This document shows, piece by piece, positions 1 to 8,843 of a stretch of DNA of 64,000 nucleotides. The position numbers and the translations under genes were made by a program. This DNA comes from an uncultured Verrucomicrobiales bacterium (GTDB lineage: Bacteria > Verrucomicrobiota > Verrucomicrobiia > Verrucomicrobiales > Akkermansiaceae). Location: contig CALFVF010000012.1 in NCBI GenBank assembly GCA_937928735.1, positions 109,174-173,173 on the forward strand, given 5' to 3'. Each line of letters opens with the position of its first letter. The stretch's first letter is position 1. Below the pieces are notes generated by a model, which saw only the letters and a program-made list of their open reading frames with translations, did not search any database and was not told the DNA's origin.

Positions 1-75
1 AATGAGTTTAGCTCCTATGCTAGCATGTAGGGAGCTCGTCGTGAACATGCAGAGTAATAGTAGTAATCGCATCAT
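1..75 (-). CDS. N-terminus of a secreted protein, cut by the window edge
   Basis: Reading from the ATG at 75-73, the first 25 codons give a start of MMRLLLLLCMFTTSSLHAS, a textbook signal peptide with a basic n-region, a leucine core and an AxA-like cleavage region. The frame stays open to base 1, so the rest of the gene lies outside the window. A well-formed promoter sits just upstream (see 83-110), which supports a real gene rather than a chance frame. The mature protein cannot be named. The opposite strand carries a 58-codon open frame over the same bases (2-178), which I regard as a shadow. Confidence 0.6.
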   Translation of the reverse strand, partial: MMRLLLLLCMFTTSSLHASIGAKLI

Positions 76-82
76 GGCGGCT

Positions 83-110
83 ACTATAATGCGTCTTTAC
101 CCAATTGCAA
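83..110 (-). promoter_or_regulatory. Promoter of the truncated secreted-protein gene
   Basis: On the minus strand TTGCAA (110-105) is followed after 16 bases by TATAGT (88-83), close to the sigma-70 consensus. The start codon begins only 8 bases below the -10 box, so the transcript would have almost no leader. Confidence 0.55.
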
Positions 111-184
111 TGAAGAGGTCAGTTCTTCAGATATTCATTAAACTGTCTACTTTCAAGACCCTAGATATGGCTTGTTGAGAGGAT

Positions 185-219
185 AAAAAAAACTCGATGC
201 CAGCGCGTGTGACATCGAG
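185..219 (-). terminator. Rho-independent terminator after the aminotransferase
   Basis: A 10-bp stem (193-202 with 210-219, one G-U pair on the minus-strand RNA) with a 7-base loop is followed on the minus strand by eight T (192-185). It lies 64 bases past the stop codon of the aminotransferase gene and points the right way for it. Confidence 0.8.
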
Positions 220-282
220 TAAAATGTGTGTTCCAGATGACCTAAATCAGAGAACCTATACTGTTCTACTGATCTAGAGTGA

Positions 283-1365
283 TTAGGCGGAGAGAAACTC
301 AGGAATCACGTCATCAAGAGCTGTGATAAGTTCCTGAATGGATTCTTCCGTTTCATTACCCATGTTAGAGATACGGAAGGTGATTCCCTTGATCTTTCCG
401 TAACCACCATTAATGAGGATATTGTGTTTCGCGCGCACAGCTTTCACAAAGCCTGGGACATCTAGATTACCAGCCTTGAAGGTAACGAGAGTCTTTGACT
501 GAGCTCCCTCAGGGGCGATGTTTTCGAGGCCGTGCTTGGCACCCCATGCTTGGATCATGGCATTGAGTTTAGCGTGGCGCGCGTAGCGGTTTTCGAGACC
601 TTCCTCAATGATGCTATTAACCTTCTCACGCAGGGCGTAAATGAGGGCGATCGCTGGAGTCGATGGCGTGTTGTTTGCCTTATCAGCTTTCGCAAACTCT
701 AGGAAATCAAAATAATATCCGCGGTCTGGAGTGGTTGCGGCGCGCTCAAGTGCTGCTTCAGAGACGCCAAAAATGGAGAGACCTGGAGGTAGCGCGAGTG
801 CTTTTTGGACACCAGCAAGAAGAACATCGATCCCGAGCTCATCCATCGGAGTCGCTACTGCGGAGAATGAGGACACAGTGTCGACGACAAGGAGAACACC
901 CTCGAAGCTCTTCACCACTTCTGCAATTTCCTTGAGAGGATTGAGCACACCAGTGGAAGTTTCATTGTGAACGAGTGTCACAGTGTCAAAGCCACCTTCT
1001 TCGAGCTTGGCTTTCACGGCAGCAGGATCAATCGCCTCACCCCATTCTACCTGGATTTTCTCAGCGTCTTTGCCGCAAGCTTTAGCGACTGAGAACCACT
1101 TGTCAGAAAAAGCTCCACAGCAGAGGTTAAGCACCTTCTTCTGCACTAAGTTACGAATAGAGGCCTCCATCACACCCCATGCAGATGAGGTAGAGAGAAA
1201 GACATTATTGGATGTGCCAGCAATTTGCTTGAGAGCAGGCTGTACACTAGCGTAGAGAGCCTCGAAGTCGGCACCGCGGTGGCCGATCATGGGCTCAGCC
1301 ATGGCACTGTATGTTTCTTTAGAAATCTCGACTGGTCCTGGAATATATAATTTTGGCAGACTCAT
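283..1365 (-). CDS. Class V pyridoxal-phosphate aminotransferase (alanine-glyoxylate / phosphoserine type)
   Basis: This is a 360-residue fold-type I aminotransferase of class V. The start has the family signature LYIPGPVEIS and MIGHRG. Asp162 in VVDTVSS should bind the pyridine nitrogen, and Lys188 in GVQKALALPPG should form the Schiff base. The family includes serine-pyruvate, alanine-glyoxylate and archaeal-type phosphoserine aminotransferases. The sequence alone does not decide the substrate, though a role in serine/glycine metabolism is likely. It is a single gene with its own promoter and terminator. Confidence 0.85.
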   Translation of the reverse strand: MSLPKLYIPGPVEISKETYSAMAEPMIGHRGADFEALYASVQPALKQIAGTSNNVFLSTSSAWGVMEASIRNLVQKKVLNLCCGAFSDKWFSVAKACGKDAEKIQVEWGEAIDPAAVKAKLEEGGFDTVTLVHNETSTGVLNPLKEIAEVVKSFEGVLLVVDTVSSFSAVATPMDELGIDVLLAGVQKALALPPGLSIFGVSEAALERAATTPDRGYYFDFLEFAKADKANNTPSTPAIALIYALREKVNSIIEEGLENRYARHAKLNAMIQAWGAKHGLENIAPEGAQSKTLVTFKAGNLDVPGFVKAVRAKHNILINGGYGKIKGITFRISNMGNETEESIQELITALDDVIPEFLSA

Positions 1366-1374
1366 TATGAGAGT

Positions 1375-1403
1375 GAGGTAGCGCAGCGAGCTCTCTCTTG
1401 CAA
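1375..1403 (-). promoter_or_regulatory. Promoter of the aminotransferase gene
   Basis: TTGCAA (1403-1398), 17 bases, then TACCTC (1380-1375), ending 9 bases before the ATG. The -10 variant TACnTC recurs before ppnP and hisI in this window. Confidence 0.4.
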
Positions 1404-1526
1404 TACTGGATTAGTTGAATTTCGTCAGAATGTGGCCGCAGAAACTCCATTGGAGAGTGGCTGGCGAGAATAAGCGTGATCTGGGTGAAAAGAAGTCAAA
1501 TTAGGATCGAAGAGTGCCTCTAGAAG

Positions 1527-2732
1527 TTAGTAGGCGTCTTCTTCTTCCTCTCGGCGGTCTTTGATCTGGGCGAGTGTCCAGTGGTACTCTTCTGCGAGCT
1601 GGTCTTCGATATTGCGCTGCATATTATCAGGGAGGACACCCCAAGTGTAGGTCTCCATTTCCAAGTGTCGGCAAGCTTCGGGTAAAATAGCGAGAATCTC
1701 AAAAATGTCCTCTACATGACTACGGGTCGAGCCCATGGGTGACAAGGGGTTGGCATAGAGAGGGATATGAAAATGCACTCGAGTTTCTGTGAGACTCTCG
1801 ATGAGCTGCGGAATCATCTCTATGGTTTGAAAAAACTCTGGTAAATCACGGTAGCGAGTGATGGTGCCGGCTTTATCTTTGGTGATGACTTGGTGCAGGT
1901 AGGTGGGTTCTTCAAATTGCTTGAGCAGCTGCAGTGCCTCTGGATGCTGAAGATCAATGGTTAGAGCGTTGGAGAGGTGGATTTTTGAAATACGCAGCCC
2001 AGCCTCAGCAAGAGCTGCGAGGGATTCTTTCGCATTCTCAAATTCCAGCGCGAAGTGGCATGAGTCGTAGTTAATGCCGATGTGCTGATAAATCAGCTCA
2101 GGATCTGGTGCCCATGCGAGAAAACGTGCAAAGAACTCAAGAGTTTCCTCCGTGTTTTCAAAATGTCCCAGAGGCTCTGGCTCAAGTCCTAGGTGGAGGT
2201 CTTTCCCTGTTTGTTTTGCGAGTTGGGAGATATGCTGGGCGCATTGATAGAGTAGGTGAAACATCTCGGTTTCATCCGCCTCGAATTCTTTAAATGACCC
2301 GGGAAGTGAAGAGACAGAGCCGCCGCAGTCCTTTGGGCAAAGTTGGGCGATGATGTCAAAGAGCTGGCAAGTGTAGTCGAGGCGTTGCAGGGAAGTCCAG
2401 TCTGGGAGATAGACATTTTCTTTCACACTGGTGTCGTGGAATTTTCCATAGGGGAAGCCATTAATGGTGAAGACATAGCAATTCTCGTCTTTGAGCCACT
2501 GCTGGAATTCCTCAAGGTGATTCTCCTTGAGAAGCTCCTTGGCAGCCTGAGCGGAAAGCCTGAGCCCAATAGCAAAGGGTTCTATTAGGAAAGATTCTTT
2601 TTGAGTGGTTTGGAGAACTTTATCTCGGACAGCAAGGGTGTGGATTTTGAGAGCTTCCCAGGTTTCCGCCCAGCTCTCAGCAGGGTGGATATTGGTGCAG
2701 TAGGCGAGATGGTTGATGTCATTGAGTTTCAT
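1527..2732 (-). CDS. eboE: EboE-type metabolite traffic protein (TIM-barrel)
   Basis: The 401-residue protein starts with the family signature HLAYCTNIHPAESW and has the look of a xylose-isomerase-like TIM barrel, with acidic and His residues such as LGLEPEPLGHFENT and YDSCHFALEFEN spaced as metal ligands. EboE belongs to the ebo gene set (eboA-F), which in cyanobacteria helps export a scytonemin precursor and occurs widely in other bacteria. No other ebo gene is visible within the window, and the gene is flanked by unrelated genes. The biochemical reaction is unknown. Identification rests on recognition of the N-terminal signature. Confidence 0.75.
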   Translation of the reverse strand: MKLNDINHLAYCTNIHPAESWAETWEALKIHTLAVRDKVLQTTQKESFLIEPFAIGLRLSAQAAKELLKENHLEEFQQWLKDENCYVFTINGFPYGKFHDTSVKENVYLPDWTSLQRLDYTCQLFDIIAQLCPKDCGGSVSSLPGSFKEFEADETEMFHLLYQCAQHISQLAKQTGKDLHLGLEPEPLGHFENTEETLEFFARFLAWAPDPELIYQHIGINYDSCHFALEFENAKESLAALAEAGLRISKIHLSNALTIDLQHPEALQLLKQFEEPTYLHQVITKDKAGTITRYRDLPEFFQTIEMIPQLIESLTETRVHFHIPLYANPLSPMGSTRSHVEDIFEILAILPEACRHLEMETYTWGVLPDNMQRNIEDQLAEEYHWTLAQIKDRREEEEDAY

Positions 2733-3108
2733 AGTGTCAAATTCGTCTGTCGCAAGATTACAGGGTGTGTGAAAAAGAAAAGACGCTTCTACTGGTTCTT
2801 AAAAAATAGAAATTCTTTCCTTTTTCTATGGACAATTCTCCTACGTGATGCTTAACTAATTCTCAGCCACCTTGAGGCTAATAAAGCAAAACGACACACA
2901 CACTTGGGGGATGGAGAGTTTCAGCTCTCCATCCCTTTTTGCTTCCCATAGAGAGACTCTTCAATCGTTCTCACGTTCTCATTTCTCAATAACGCATAAA
3001 GTAGAGGTTCATTAGAAAAGGGAGGTGGATGTCTGGCTCATCGTTTAGAAACGGAGTGAAACACAGAGTTCAATTTCTGTGACAATGTCTTGGGAGAATG
3101 AACAATGA
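2733..3108. other. Gene-free stretch between eboE and hrpA
   Basis: These 376 bases separate divergent genes and carry no convincing open frame. The notable content is a strong plus-strand terminator (2908-2940) with no gene upstream of it on that strand, and a purine-rich GGGAG (3092-3096) ahead of the hrpA start. Confidence 0.5.
2908..2940 (+). terminator. Strong intrinsic terminator without an upstream plus-strand gene
   Basis: A perfect 11-bp stem (2908-2918 with 2925-2935) with a 6-base loop runs straight into five T (2936-2940). The plus strand has no protein gene before it for at least 2.7 kb, because all upstream genes are on the minus strand. It therefore either ends a small RNA that starts in about 2740-2880 or insulates hrpA from antisense transcription. 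Confidence 0.75.
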
Positions 3109-6100
3109 ATGGTAGTGAACTCAGAGCCAAGGCACGCATTCACCATCATGGAAGCATTAGGAGACAATTCATACCCAGATTTACCAGTATCCAAAGAGCG
3201 CAAACGTATCTTAAGTGCGCTGGAGTCGAACCAAGTGATCGTGGTCGTGGGGGATACTGGCTCAGGGAAGACCACTCAGCTACCCAAGATGGCACTGGAG
3301 CTCGCGAATCAAAAGGGGCTAAAACACGGCCGTGTGGGCTGTACCCAACCTCGCCGCATTGCCGCGGCGAGCGTCTCCAAGCGAGTGGCCGAAGAGCTCT
3401 CCGTACGCGTCGGGGAAGAAGTCGGCTATCACGTGCGTTTCCAAGAAACCTATAGCAAGCAGACGAAGCTCAAATTCATGACAGACGGGATCTTGCTGGC
3501 TGAGACGCAGGGAGACCCAATGCTGAAGCAATACCATACAATCATCATCGATGAGGCGCATGAGCGTAGCTTAAATATCGACTTTCTCTTAGGCTATCTA
3601 AAGAGTTTGCTCAAGAAGCGGCGCGACCTGAAAGTCGTAATCTCCTCAGCCACCATGGACGCGGGGAGTTTTTCCGAATTCTTTGGCGGCGCTCCAGTGG
3701 TTAACGTGGAGGGAAGAACCTTTCCTGTGGAGACACACTATTTACCACGGACCAATGAAGAAGACCTACCACGCCACATCAGCCGAGCTCTTGAGTGGAT
3801 TTCCAAAACAGATGCCCTCGGGGACGTCTTAGTCTTTCTGCCAGGGGAGCGAGAAATTCGCGAATGTGCGGATGTCTTGGAGGGAAGAAATTGGCGCAAT
3901 ACCGAAATACTCGCACTCTTTGCACGTCTTGGGCTACAGGAGCAGCAGCGCGTCTTTCAGCCCCAAGAAGGTAAACGGCGAGTCGTACTTGCCACCAACG
4001 TGGCAGAAACTTCACTCACGATCCCGGGCATTGTCTATGTGATTGATACAGGGACGGCACGCGTGAATCGCTGGAATCCCGCCCGCCAGATTCAGAGACT
4101 GCAGATTGAGAAAATTTCCCAAGCCAGTGCTCGCCAGCGCAAGGGTCGCTGCGGCAGGGTCTCAGAGGGAATCTGTGTGCGCCTGTACGAAGAAGATGAT
4201 TTCCTAGAGCGCCCCGAATACACAGATCCTGAGATACGGCGCTCATCACTCGCAGGCGTGATCCTCAGAATGAAAGCACTGCGCTTACCTGAGATCAGCG
4301 AATTCCCCTTTCTGAATCCACCATCCTCCAAGCACATTAGTGAAGGCTACAGGACACTGCGTGAAATCGGCGCGCTCGATGAGATCGATGAATTGACAAA
4401 TATGGGCCGCGATATCGCACGCCTGCCTGTAGAGCCTCGACTGGCACGCATTTTGTTAGAAGCGCAGCAGCAGAGGTGTTTGCCAGAGCTCTTAGTAATC
4501 GTGTCTGGCCTCAGTGTGATGGATCCACGTGAGCGCCCAGCAGAGAGGCAGAAAGAGGCGGATGAAGCCCAAAAGATATGGAATGATAAAGAGAGTGATT
4601 TCATGTCCATTCTCCATATGTGGACGAGTCTCACGGAGTGCCGATCAGGCGGGAAGTGGCAGCGCAATCAGCTGCGCAAACTCTGTAAAAACCGTTATCT
4701 GAATTTCCGCAGAGTGCTCGAATGGGATAATCTCAGGCGTGAGCTCACCTCTCTGGGGCGTGATGTCTTTCACTGGCCAAAGCAAGAGCTTGCCCCCAAG
4801 TCCACACAGTGGGCGAGTTATGAGGTGATTCATAAGACCTTACTCACTGGCATGCCCAAGCAGATCGGCCTCTTCGAGCGAAAGACAAAAAGCTATAAGG
4901 CCACTCAGGGTGGCGAGTTCGCTATATTCCCAGGCTCAGGGGTCTTTGGCCAAAAGCGAATCGAGTGGATTCTCGCCTTTGAGATGGTGGATACCTCTCG
5001 CCTGTGGGCGCGCAGAGTCGCCGCAATTCAGCCAGAATGGGTGGAGGAAGTCGCCCCGCACTTATGCCGCAAGCGCTACCACAGTGCCAGCTGGGATAAG
5101 GGGCAGGGGGCTGTGTACGGGAAAGAGAATATCCAGTGTGGGCAGCTCACTTTGATAGCGAATCGTAAGGTGCACTATGGTCGTGTGGACGCGAAGCTGG
5201 CGCGCAGTGTGATGATTCGAGATGGCCTCTTAGTGGGTGAGATCAAAGGTCAATTCGCTTTCTCGGGGCGAGTGAAAGAACTGAGAGAAGAAGTTGCTAG
5301 TATGGAGCAGAAGCTACTGCGCGTGGATGGTATCTGGTCAGATGAGGCGCTCCTGGACTTTGTGGAGAAGCATCTGCCAGACTACATATGTACGGAGAAA
5401 TCGCTGAAAAAATGGCTCTCAAAGAAGAATCATGAAACCCTGTTTTTACCAAGTCTCTCTGATGTTATCTATGAAGACACAGAAGAACTCGCCCTCGAAG
5501 ACTACCCCGATGAGCTCTCCCATGGTGAGGACACCTACACACTCTACTACAATGCCAATGCCGGGGACTGGGACTACGGGGTAACGATCGCACTCTATCT
5601 AGATCAGTTGGGCAGTCTGCCAAGCTGGCTACCCAGCTGGGGAGTACCTGGGCGCCTAGAGGAGCGCGCACTACTTCTGATTCGTAGCTTGCCTAAGGCG
5701 CAGCGCGTGGCCTGTCATCCTGTGGCGCAGAGTGCAGAAGCCTTTGCGAGTGAGTGGCTCGGGAAAGCACCCAGTGGAGAAATGTTAGATCGTCTTGCGG
5801 AGTTTCTCCAGCAGAAAACAGGGATGCCAATTGAGTCCTCCATGTTTCAGCCTGATCGCCTGCCAGAGGAGTTTGTCACAAAAATCTGGGTGTGTGATAC
5901 CGAGGGGAATGAACTAGCAAAAGGAACTAGTGTACTCAGTCTGAGAGAAGAGTTAGGCCAGCTCATCACCAGCCACTTTGAGGAGTCCACAGGCCAAGAA
6001 TGGGTGCAGAGTGGTATGAAGTGCTGGGAGGCGCCAGCACTTCCTGCGTCTATTGATACCCCTAGAGGAAGTGCTTATCCAGCACTGGTGGATGAGGGTA

Positions 6101-6852
6101 CCACTGTGGGTGTTAAGGTCTACGCGGATGAAGAGAAGGCCAAGCTGTCTCACAAGGAAGGAGTCATTCGCCTCTATCTTCTCGAATGCGCCCAGCACGT
6201 GAAGTACATGCTTAAGAACATGCCTCTGGGGATAGAGACAAAGATGTATTTGCCATTGTTAGGAGAGAAAGGAGTATTGATACAGGACGTACTGCACCTA
6301 GCGATCGAGGGGGCATTGGGTGCTGTGTTGCCAAGAGATAAGGAGAGCTTTCAGAAGTCTTGTGACCAAGTCAGGGGAGATCTCCACTCCAGTCTCTGCG
6401 AGCTCGCAGAGTGGCTAGAGAAAATGATAGGGAGTTATCGACGCATTGAGGAGGTGTTAGAGAGCCAGCGGGGTGATGCCAATAAAGAGGAGATAAGAGA
6501 AGATATTGAGGAAGAAATTCGCTGGTTGCTGCGAGCAGGCTTTATGAAGCAGGGCGGCTGGCATGGGATCAAACAATACCCTAGGTACTTCCAGGCGATC
6601 GAGGAGCGCCTCGAGCGTCTCGAGAGTTTACCCATTCTGCGTGATTTAGAAAAGATGGATCGAATCTGTGAGCTGTGGATACCGTGGTACGCCTACTGGA
6701 GAGAATCTCCAGAACGACCACAGGCGAATTCAATTGGATTTATGTTAGAAGAGCTCAGAGTGATCCAGTTCGCTCCAAATACACCCTCGGTGAAAAAAGT
6801 GTCTACAAAATCTGTTCGCAAAAAACTAGAGAGCCTCGGTGTCATCGCGTAG
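3109..6852 (+). CDS. hrpA: ATP-dependent DEAH-box RNA helicase HrpA
   Basis: A 1247-residue helicase. Walker A GDTGSGKT is at 48-55, DEAH at 148-151, motif III SAT at 180-182 and the motif VI region reads QRKGRCGR near residue 340. The helicase core is followed by HA2-like and OB-fold regions and a long C-terminal part matching the HrpA-specific DUF3418 region. The length is typical of bacterial HrpA (about 1300). HrpA unwinds RNA and has been tied to mRNA processing and to rescue of stalled ribosomes in E. coli. The ATG at 3109 has GGGAG 12 bases before it. A second in-frame ATG at 3148 lacks one and removes only 13 residues. Confidence 0.92.
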   Translation: MVVNSEPRHAFTIMEALGDNSYPDLPVSKERKRILSALESNQVIVVVGDTGSGKTTQLPKMALELANQKGLKHGRVGCTQPRRIAAASVSKRVAEELSVRVGEEVGYHVRFQETYSKQTKLKFMTDGILLAETQGDPMLKQYHTIIIDEAHERSLNIDFLLGYLKSLLKKRRDLKVVISSATMDAGSFSEFFGGAPVVNVEGRTFPVETHYLPRTNEEDLPRHISRALEWISKTDALGDVLVFLPGEREIRECADVLEGRNWRNTEILALFARLGLQEQQRVFQPQEGKRRVVLATNVAETSLTIPGIVYVIDTGTARVNRWNPARQIQRLQIEKISQASARQRKGRCGRVSEGICVRLYEEDDFLERPEYTDPEIRRSSLAGVILRMKALRLPEISEFPFLNPPSSKHISEGYRTLREIGALDEIDELTNMGRDIARLPVEPRLARILLEAQQQRCLPELLVIVSGLSVMDPRERPAERQKEADEAQKIWNDKESDFMSILHMWTSLTECRSGGKWQRNQLRKLCKNRYLNFRRVLEWDNLRRELTSLGRDVFHWPKQELAPKSTQWASYEVIHKTLLTGMPKQIGLFERKTKSYKATQGGEFAIFPGSGVFGQKRIEWILAFEMVDTSRLWARRVAAIQPEWVEEVAPHLCRKRYHSASWDKGQGAVYGKENIQCGQLTLIANRKVHYGRVDAKLARSVMIRDGLLVGEIKGQFAFSGRVKELREEVASMEQKLLRVDGIWSDEALLDFVEKHLPDYICTEKSLKKWLSKKNHETLFLPSLSDVIYEDTEELALEDYPDELSHGEDTYTLYYNANAGDWDYGVTIALYLDQLGSLPSWLPSWGVPGRLEERALLLIRSLPKAQRVACHPVAQSAEAFASEWLGKAPSGEMLDRLAEFLQQKTGMPIESSMFQPDRLPEEFVTKIWVCDTEGNELAKGTSVLSLREELGQLITSHFEESTGQEWVQSGMKCWEAPALPASIDTPRGSAYPALVDEGTTVGVKVYADEEKAKLSHKEGVIRLYLLECAQHVKYMLKNMPLGIETKMYLPLLGEKGVLIQDVLHLAIEGALGAVLPRDKESFQKSCDQVRGDLHSSLCELAEWLEKMIGSYRRIEEVLESQRGDANKEEIREDIEEEIRWLLRAGFMKQGGWHGIKQYPRYFQAIEERLERLESLPILRDLEKMDRICELWIPWYAYWRESPERPQANSIGFMLEELRVIQFAPNTPSVKKVSTKSVRKKLESLGVIA

Positions 6853-6867
6853 CGTCAGTATTCGAGG

Positions 6868-6895
6868 TTGAGTTTGTCAGGCTCTGTGCTACATC
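6868..6895 (+). promoter_or_regulatory. Promoter of ppnP
   Basis: TTGAGT (6868-6873), 16 bases, then TACATC (6890-6895), ending 6 bases before the ATG. It has the same architecture as the boxes before the class V aminotransferase and hisI. Confidence 0.4.
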
Positions 6896-6901
6896 GAGCG
6901 C

Positions 6902-7222
6902 ATGGAATTCTCGAACGTTACAGCAAAAGCGACAGCGAATATTTATTTTGAAGGGAAAGTGGTGTCTCACCAAATCATTCTCGCAGATGGTCAGACAAAG
7001 ACCATGGGAGTGATCTTTGCTGGTGACTACCACTTTGGCACGGAGCGCGCTGAGCGCATGGAAATCACTGAGGGGAGTTGTAAGGTGAAGCTGGATGGAT
7101 CTGAGGAAGTGCAGAGCTATGAGGGTGGTACGTACTTCGATGTGCCAGCGAACTCAGGCTTTTCCATCGAGGTGGCTACAGGAGTCTGTCAGTATGTCTG
7201 CTCCTACATTGACGCTTCCTAG
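6902..7222 (+). CDS. ppnP: Pyrimidine/purine nucleoside phosphorylase PpnP
   Basis: The 106-residue protein matches the small cupin family of YaiE/PpnP (former DUF1255). The conserved stretches are KTMGVIFAGDYHFGT, ERMEITEGSCKVKL and GTYFDVPANSGFSIEV. PpnP splits a broad range of nucleosides with phosphate into the base and ribose 1-phosphate. It begins 49 bases after hrpA but has a plausible promoter of its own, so shared transcription is not required. Confidence 0.88.
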   Translation: MEFSNVTAKATANIYFEGKVVSHQIILADGQTKTMGVIFAGDYHFGTERAERMEITEGSCKVKLDGSEEVQSYEGGTYFDVPANSGFSIEVATGVCQYVCSYIDAS

Positions 7223-7333
7223 TCGCTATTGGGCAACATGAAAACCCCCTTGCACTTCCTCATAGAGCCGATAGGATTTCCGCTCGCGGTAAGTGAGTGG
7301 CAGGAGTAGCTCACGAGCTGAGAACACACGAAT

Positions 7334-8176
7334 ATGTCTATCTGGAATGCGATTATTGTAGGAGTGGTACAGGGATTGGCTGAGTTTTTGCCGATATCTT
7401 CTTCTGGCCACATTGTACTCACACAGTTTCTGCTAGGAATCCGTGAGGAAGGTGCAGAGTTTCAGCCCGATTTGGGGTTTGAGGTGATCTTGCATGTGGG
7501 TACACTTTTGAGTGTCTTAATCTTCTTTCGCAAGAGCTTGCTGAACCTCTGCTGCTCCCTCTACACGGCCTCAATGAAGGAAGAGCGTAAGATGATCCTC
7601 TGGCTCGGAGTCGCGACAGTGCCCGCGGTGATTGCCGTGAAGTTATTCCAGGATCAGTTCGAGTCTGCCTATCAGTCTCCTTTTTTAGTGTCGGGGCTGC
7701 TTTTAGTCACTGGTGCGCTACTCTTTGTGCCGAGATGGTTAGCCGGGAAAGCGCAAGAAATTGGCCTGAAGAGCTCAGTGATTATGGGCTGTGCTCAGGC
7801 TCTGGCGATTCTGCCTGGAATCTCGCGCTCAGGCTCAACCATTGCCGCAGGACTAGTCTCTGGGGTGAAGCCAGAAAAGGCGGCGGAGTTTTCTTTTCTC
7901 ATGTCGATTCCCGCCATTTTAGGCGGTGTTGTCCTGACGCTCAAAGACCGCGTGGAGGTTAATATGGAGGAAGGTTCTGCTATCGGTGAGGCTCTGAAAG
8001 AAGCCTGTTTGTCCTGTCTCAGTGCCTCTTATGTGAGTGGTGCTCTGGCAGCGGCCATTGTGGGATTACTTGCTATTTATTTAGTCATGGGAGCTGTGAA
8101 GAAGGGGAAGTTAGAGTACTTTTCTTACTATTGTTTTCTCGCAGGAATTTCTGGGATGATTTATTTTTCACGCTAA
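7334..8176 (+). CDS. uppP: Undecaprenyl-diphosphatase (UppP/BacA)
   Basis: A 280-residue integral membrane enzyme that dephosphorylates undecaprenyl diphosphate to recycle the lipid carrier for peptidoglycan and other cell-wall polymers. The two family signatures are present: QGLAEFLPISSSGH with Glu17, and PGISRSGST starting at residue 151 with Arg155. Hydrophobic segments repeat along the length as expected for the family. It is followed within 17 bases by an M23 peptidase gene, so cell-wall functions are grouped here. Confidence 0.93.
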   Translation: MSIWNAIIVGVVQGLAEFLPISSSGHIVLTQFLLGIREEGAEFQPDLGFEVILHVGTLLSVLIFFRKSLLNLCCSLYTASMKEERKMILWLGVATVPAVIAVKLFQDQFESAYQSPFLVSGLLLVTGALLFVPRWLAGKAQEIGLKSSVIMGCAQALAILPGISRSGSTIAAGLVSGVKPEKAAEFSFLMSIPAILGGVVLTLKDRVEVNMEEGSAIGEALKEACLSCLSASYVSGALAAAIVGLLAIYLVMGAVKKGKLEYFSYYCFLAGISGMIYFSR

Positions 8177-8192
8177 CTCTACACTGAAGTCG

Positions 8193-8825
8193 ATGTTGAT
8201 GCGTTTATGGATAGTCTGTTTTCTCGTGTGCTATAGTGGCTCAGTGATACAGGCGGCGTCTGTGAAGTTGGCAGATGGCTTTGACTTTCCTGTTGGTAAA
8301 CCAGATGCCAAGAAGTACTACAAAGCACGCGGCATGCGCCTGCGACCTCCCGTGCACTTTGGCGAAGACTGGAATGGCAAGGGTGGTGGAAACACCGACT
8401 TAAATGACCCTATCTATACTTGTGCCAGCGGGATCGTGGTGTTTGCCCATGATTGTCGAGGAGGTTGGGGGCGTGTGCTGATCATACGCCACGCCTACCG
8501 TGGTAGTGATGGGAAAGTGAAGTACTGTGATTCTCTCTATGGACATCTTCGCACGATGTCTGTGAAACTCGGTGATACTGTTGAGCGTGGTCAGCAAGTG
8601 GGCACTATGGGTAATAACAGAGGGATGTATGCCGCCCACCTGCATTTCGAAATTCGCCATAACCTCTCCATTGGAATGCACCGAGAGAGTGTGCCGCGCA
8701 ATACCACCAATTGGGCAGATCCGACAGGCTTCATACGCAAGCACCGAACCCTAAAAAGCGGGTTTAAGAAGGTGAAATTACCAATGGGAACATTTAAAGA
8801 GTACAAGGGCTCAAAAGGACTCTAA
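8193..8825 (+). CDS. Secreted M23-family peptidase (LytM/gly-gly endopeptidase type)
   Basis: A 210-residue exported zinc peptidase. A signal peptide covers about residues 1-22. The zinc and catalytic residues are His55 and Asp59 in HFGEDW, His118 in YGHLRT, and His139/His141 in HLHFEI. The domain fills most of the mature protein, with no added binding domain. Such enzymes cut peptide cross-links of peptidoglycan or act as inactive activators; here the ligands are all present, so an active enzyme is expected. It lies 17 bases after uppP. Confidence 0.85.
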   Translation: MLMRLWIVCFLVCYSGSVIQAASVKLADGFDFPVGKPDAKKYYKARGMRLRPPVHFGEDWNGKGGGNTDLNDPIYTCASGIVVFAHDCRGGWGRVLIIRHAYRGSDGKVKYCDSLYGHLRTMSVKLGDTVERGQQVGTMGNNRGMYAAHLHFEIRHNLSIGMHRESVPRNTTNWADPTGFIRKHRTLKSGFKKVKLPMGTFKEYKGSKGL

Positions 8826-8843
8826 AACTTAATTTTCAAATCT

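Noticed and set aside
10..36. Inverted repeat AGCTCC...GGGAGCT near the left edge
   Set aside because: Only short arms with a bulge, and it lies within the start of the truncated secreted-protein gene.
2..178. A 58-codon open frame on the plus strand at the left edge
   Set aside because: It lies over the minus-strand promoter and signal-peptide start, which are better supported, and its sequence has no recognisable features.
3105..3455. Open frame of 116 codons overlapping the hrpA start in another frame
   Set aside because: It is a shadow of hrpA, whose frame carries the helicase motifs; the sequence has no domain features.
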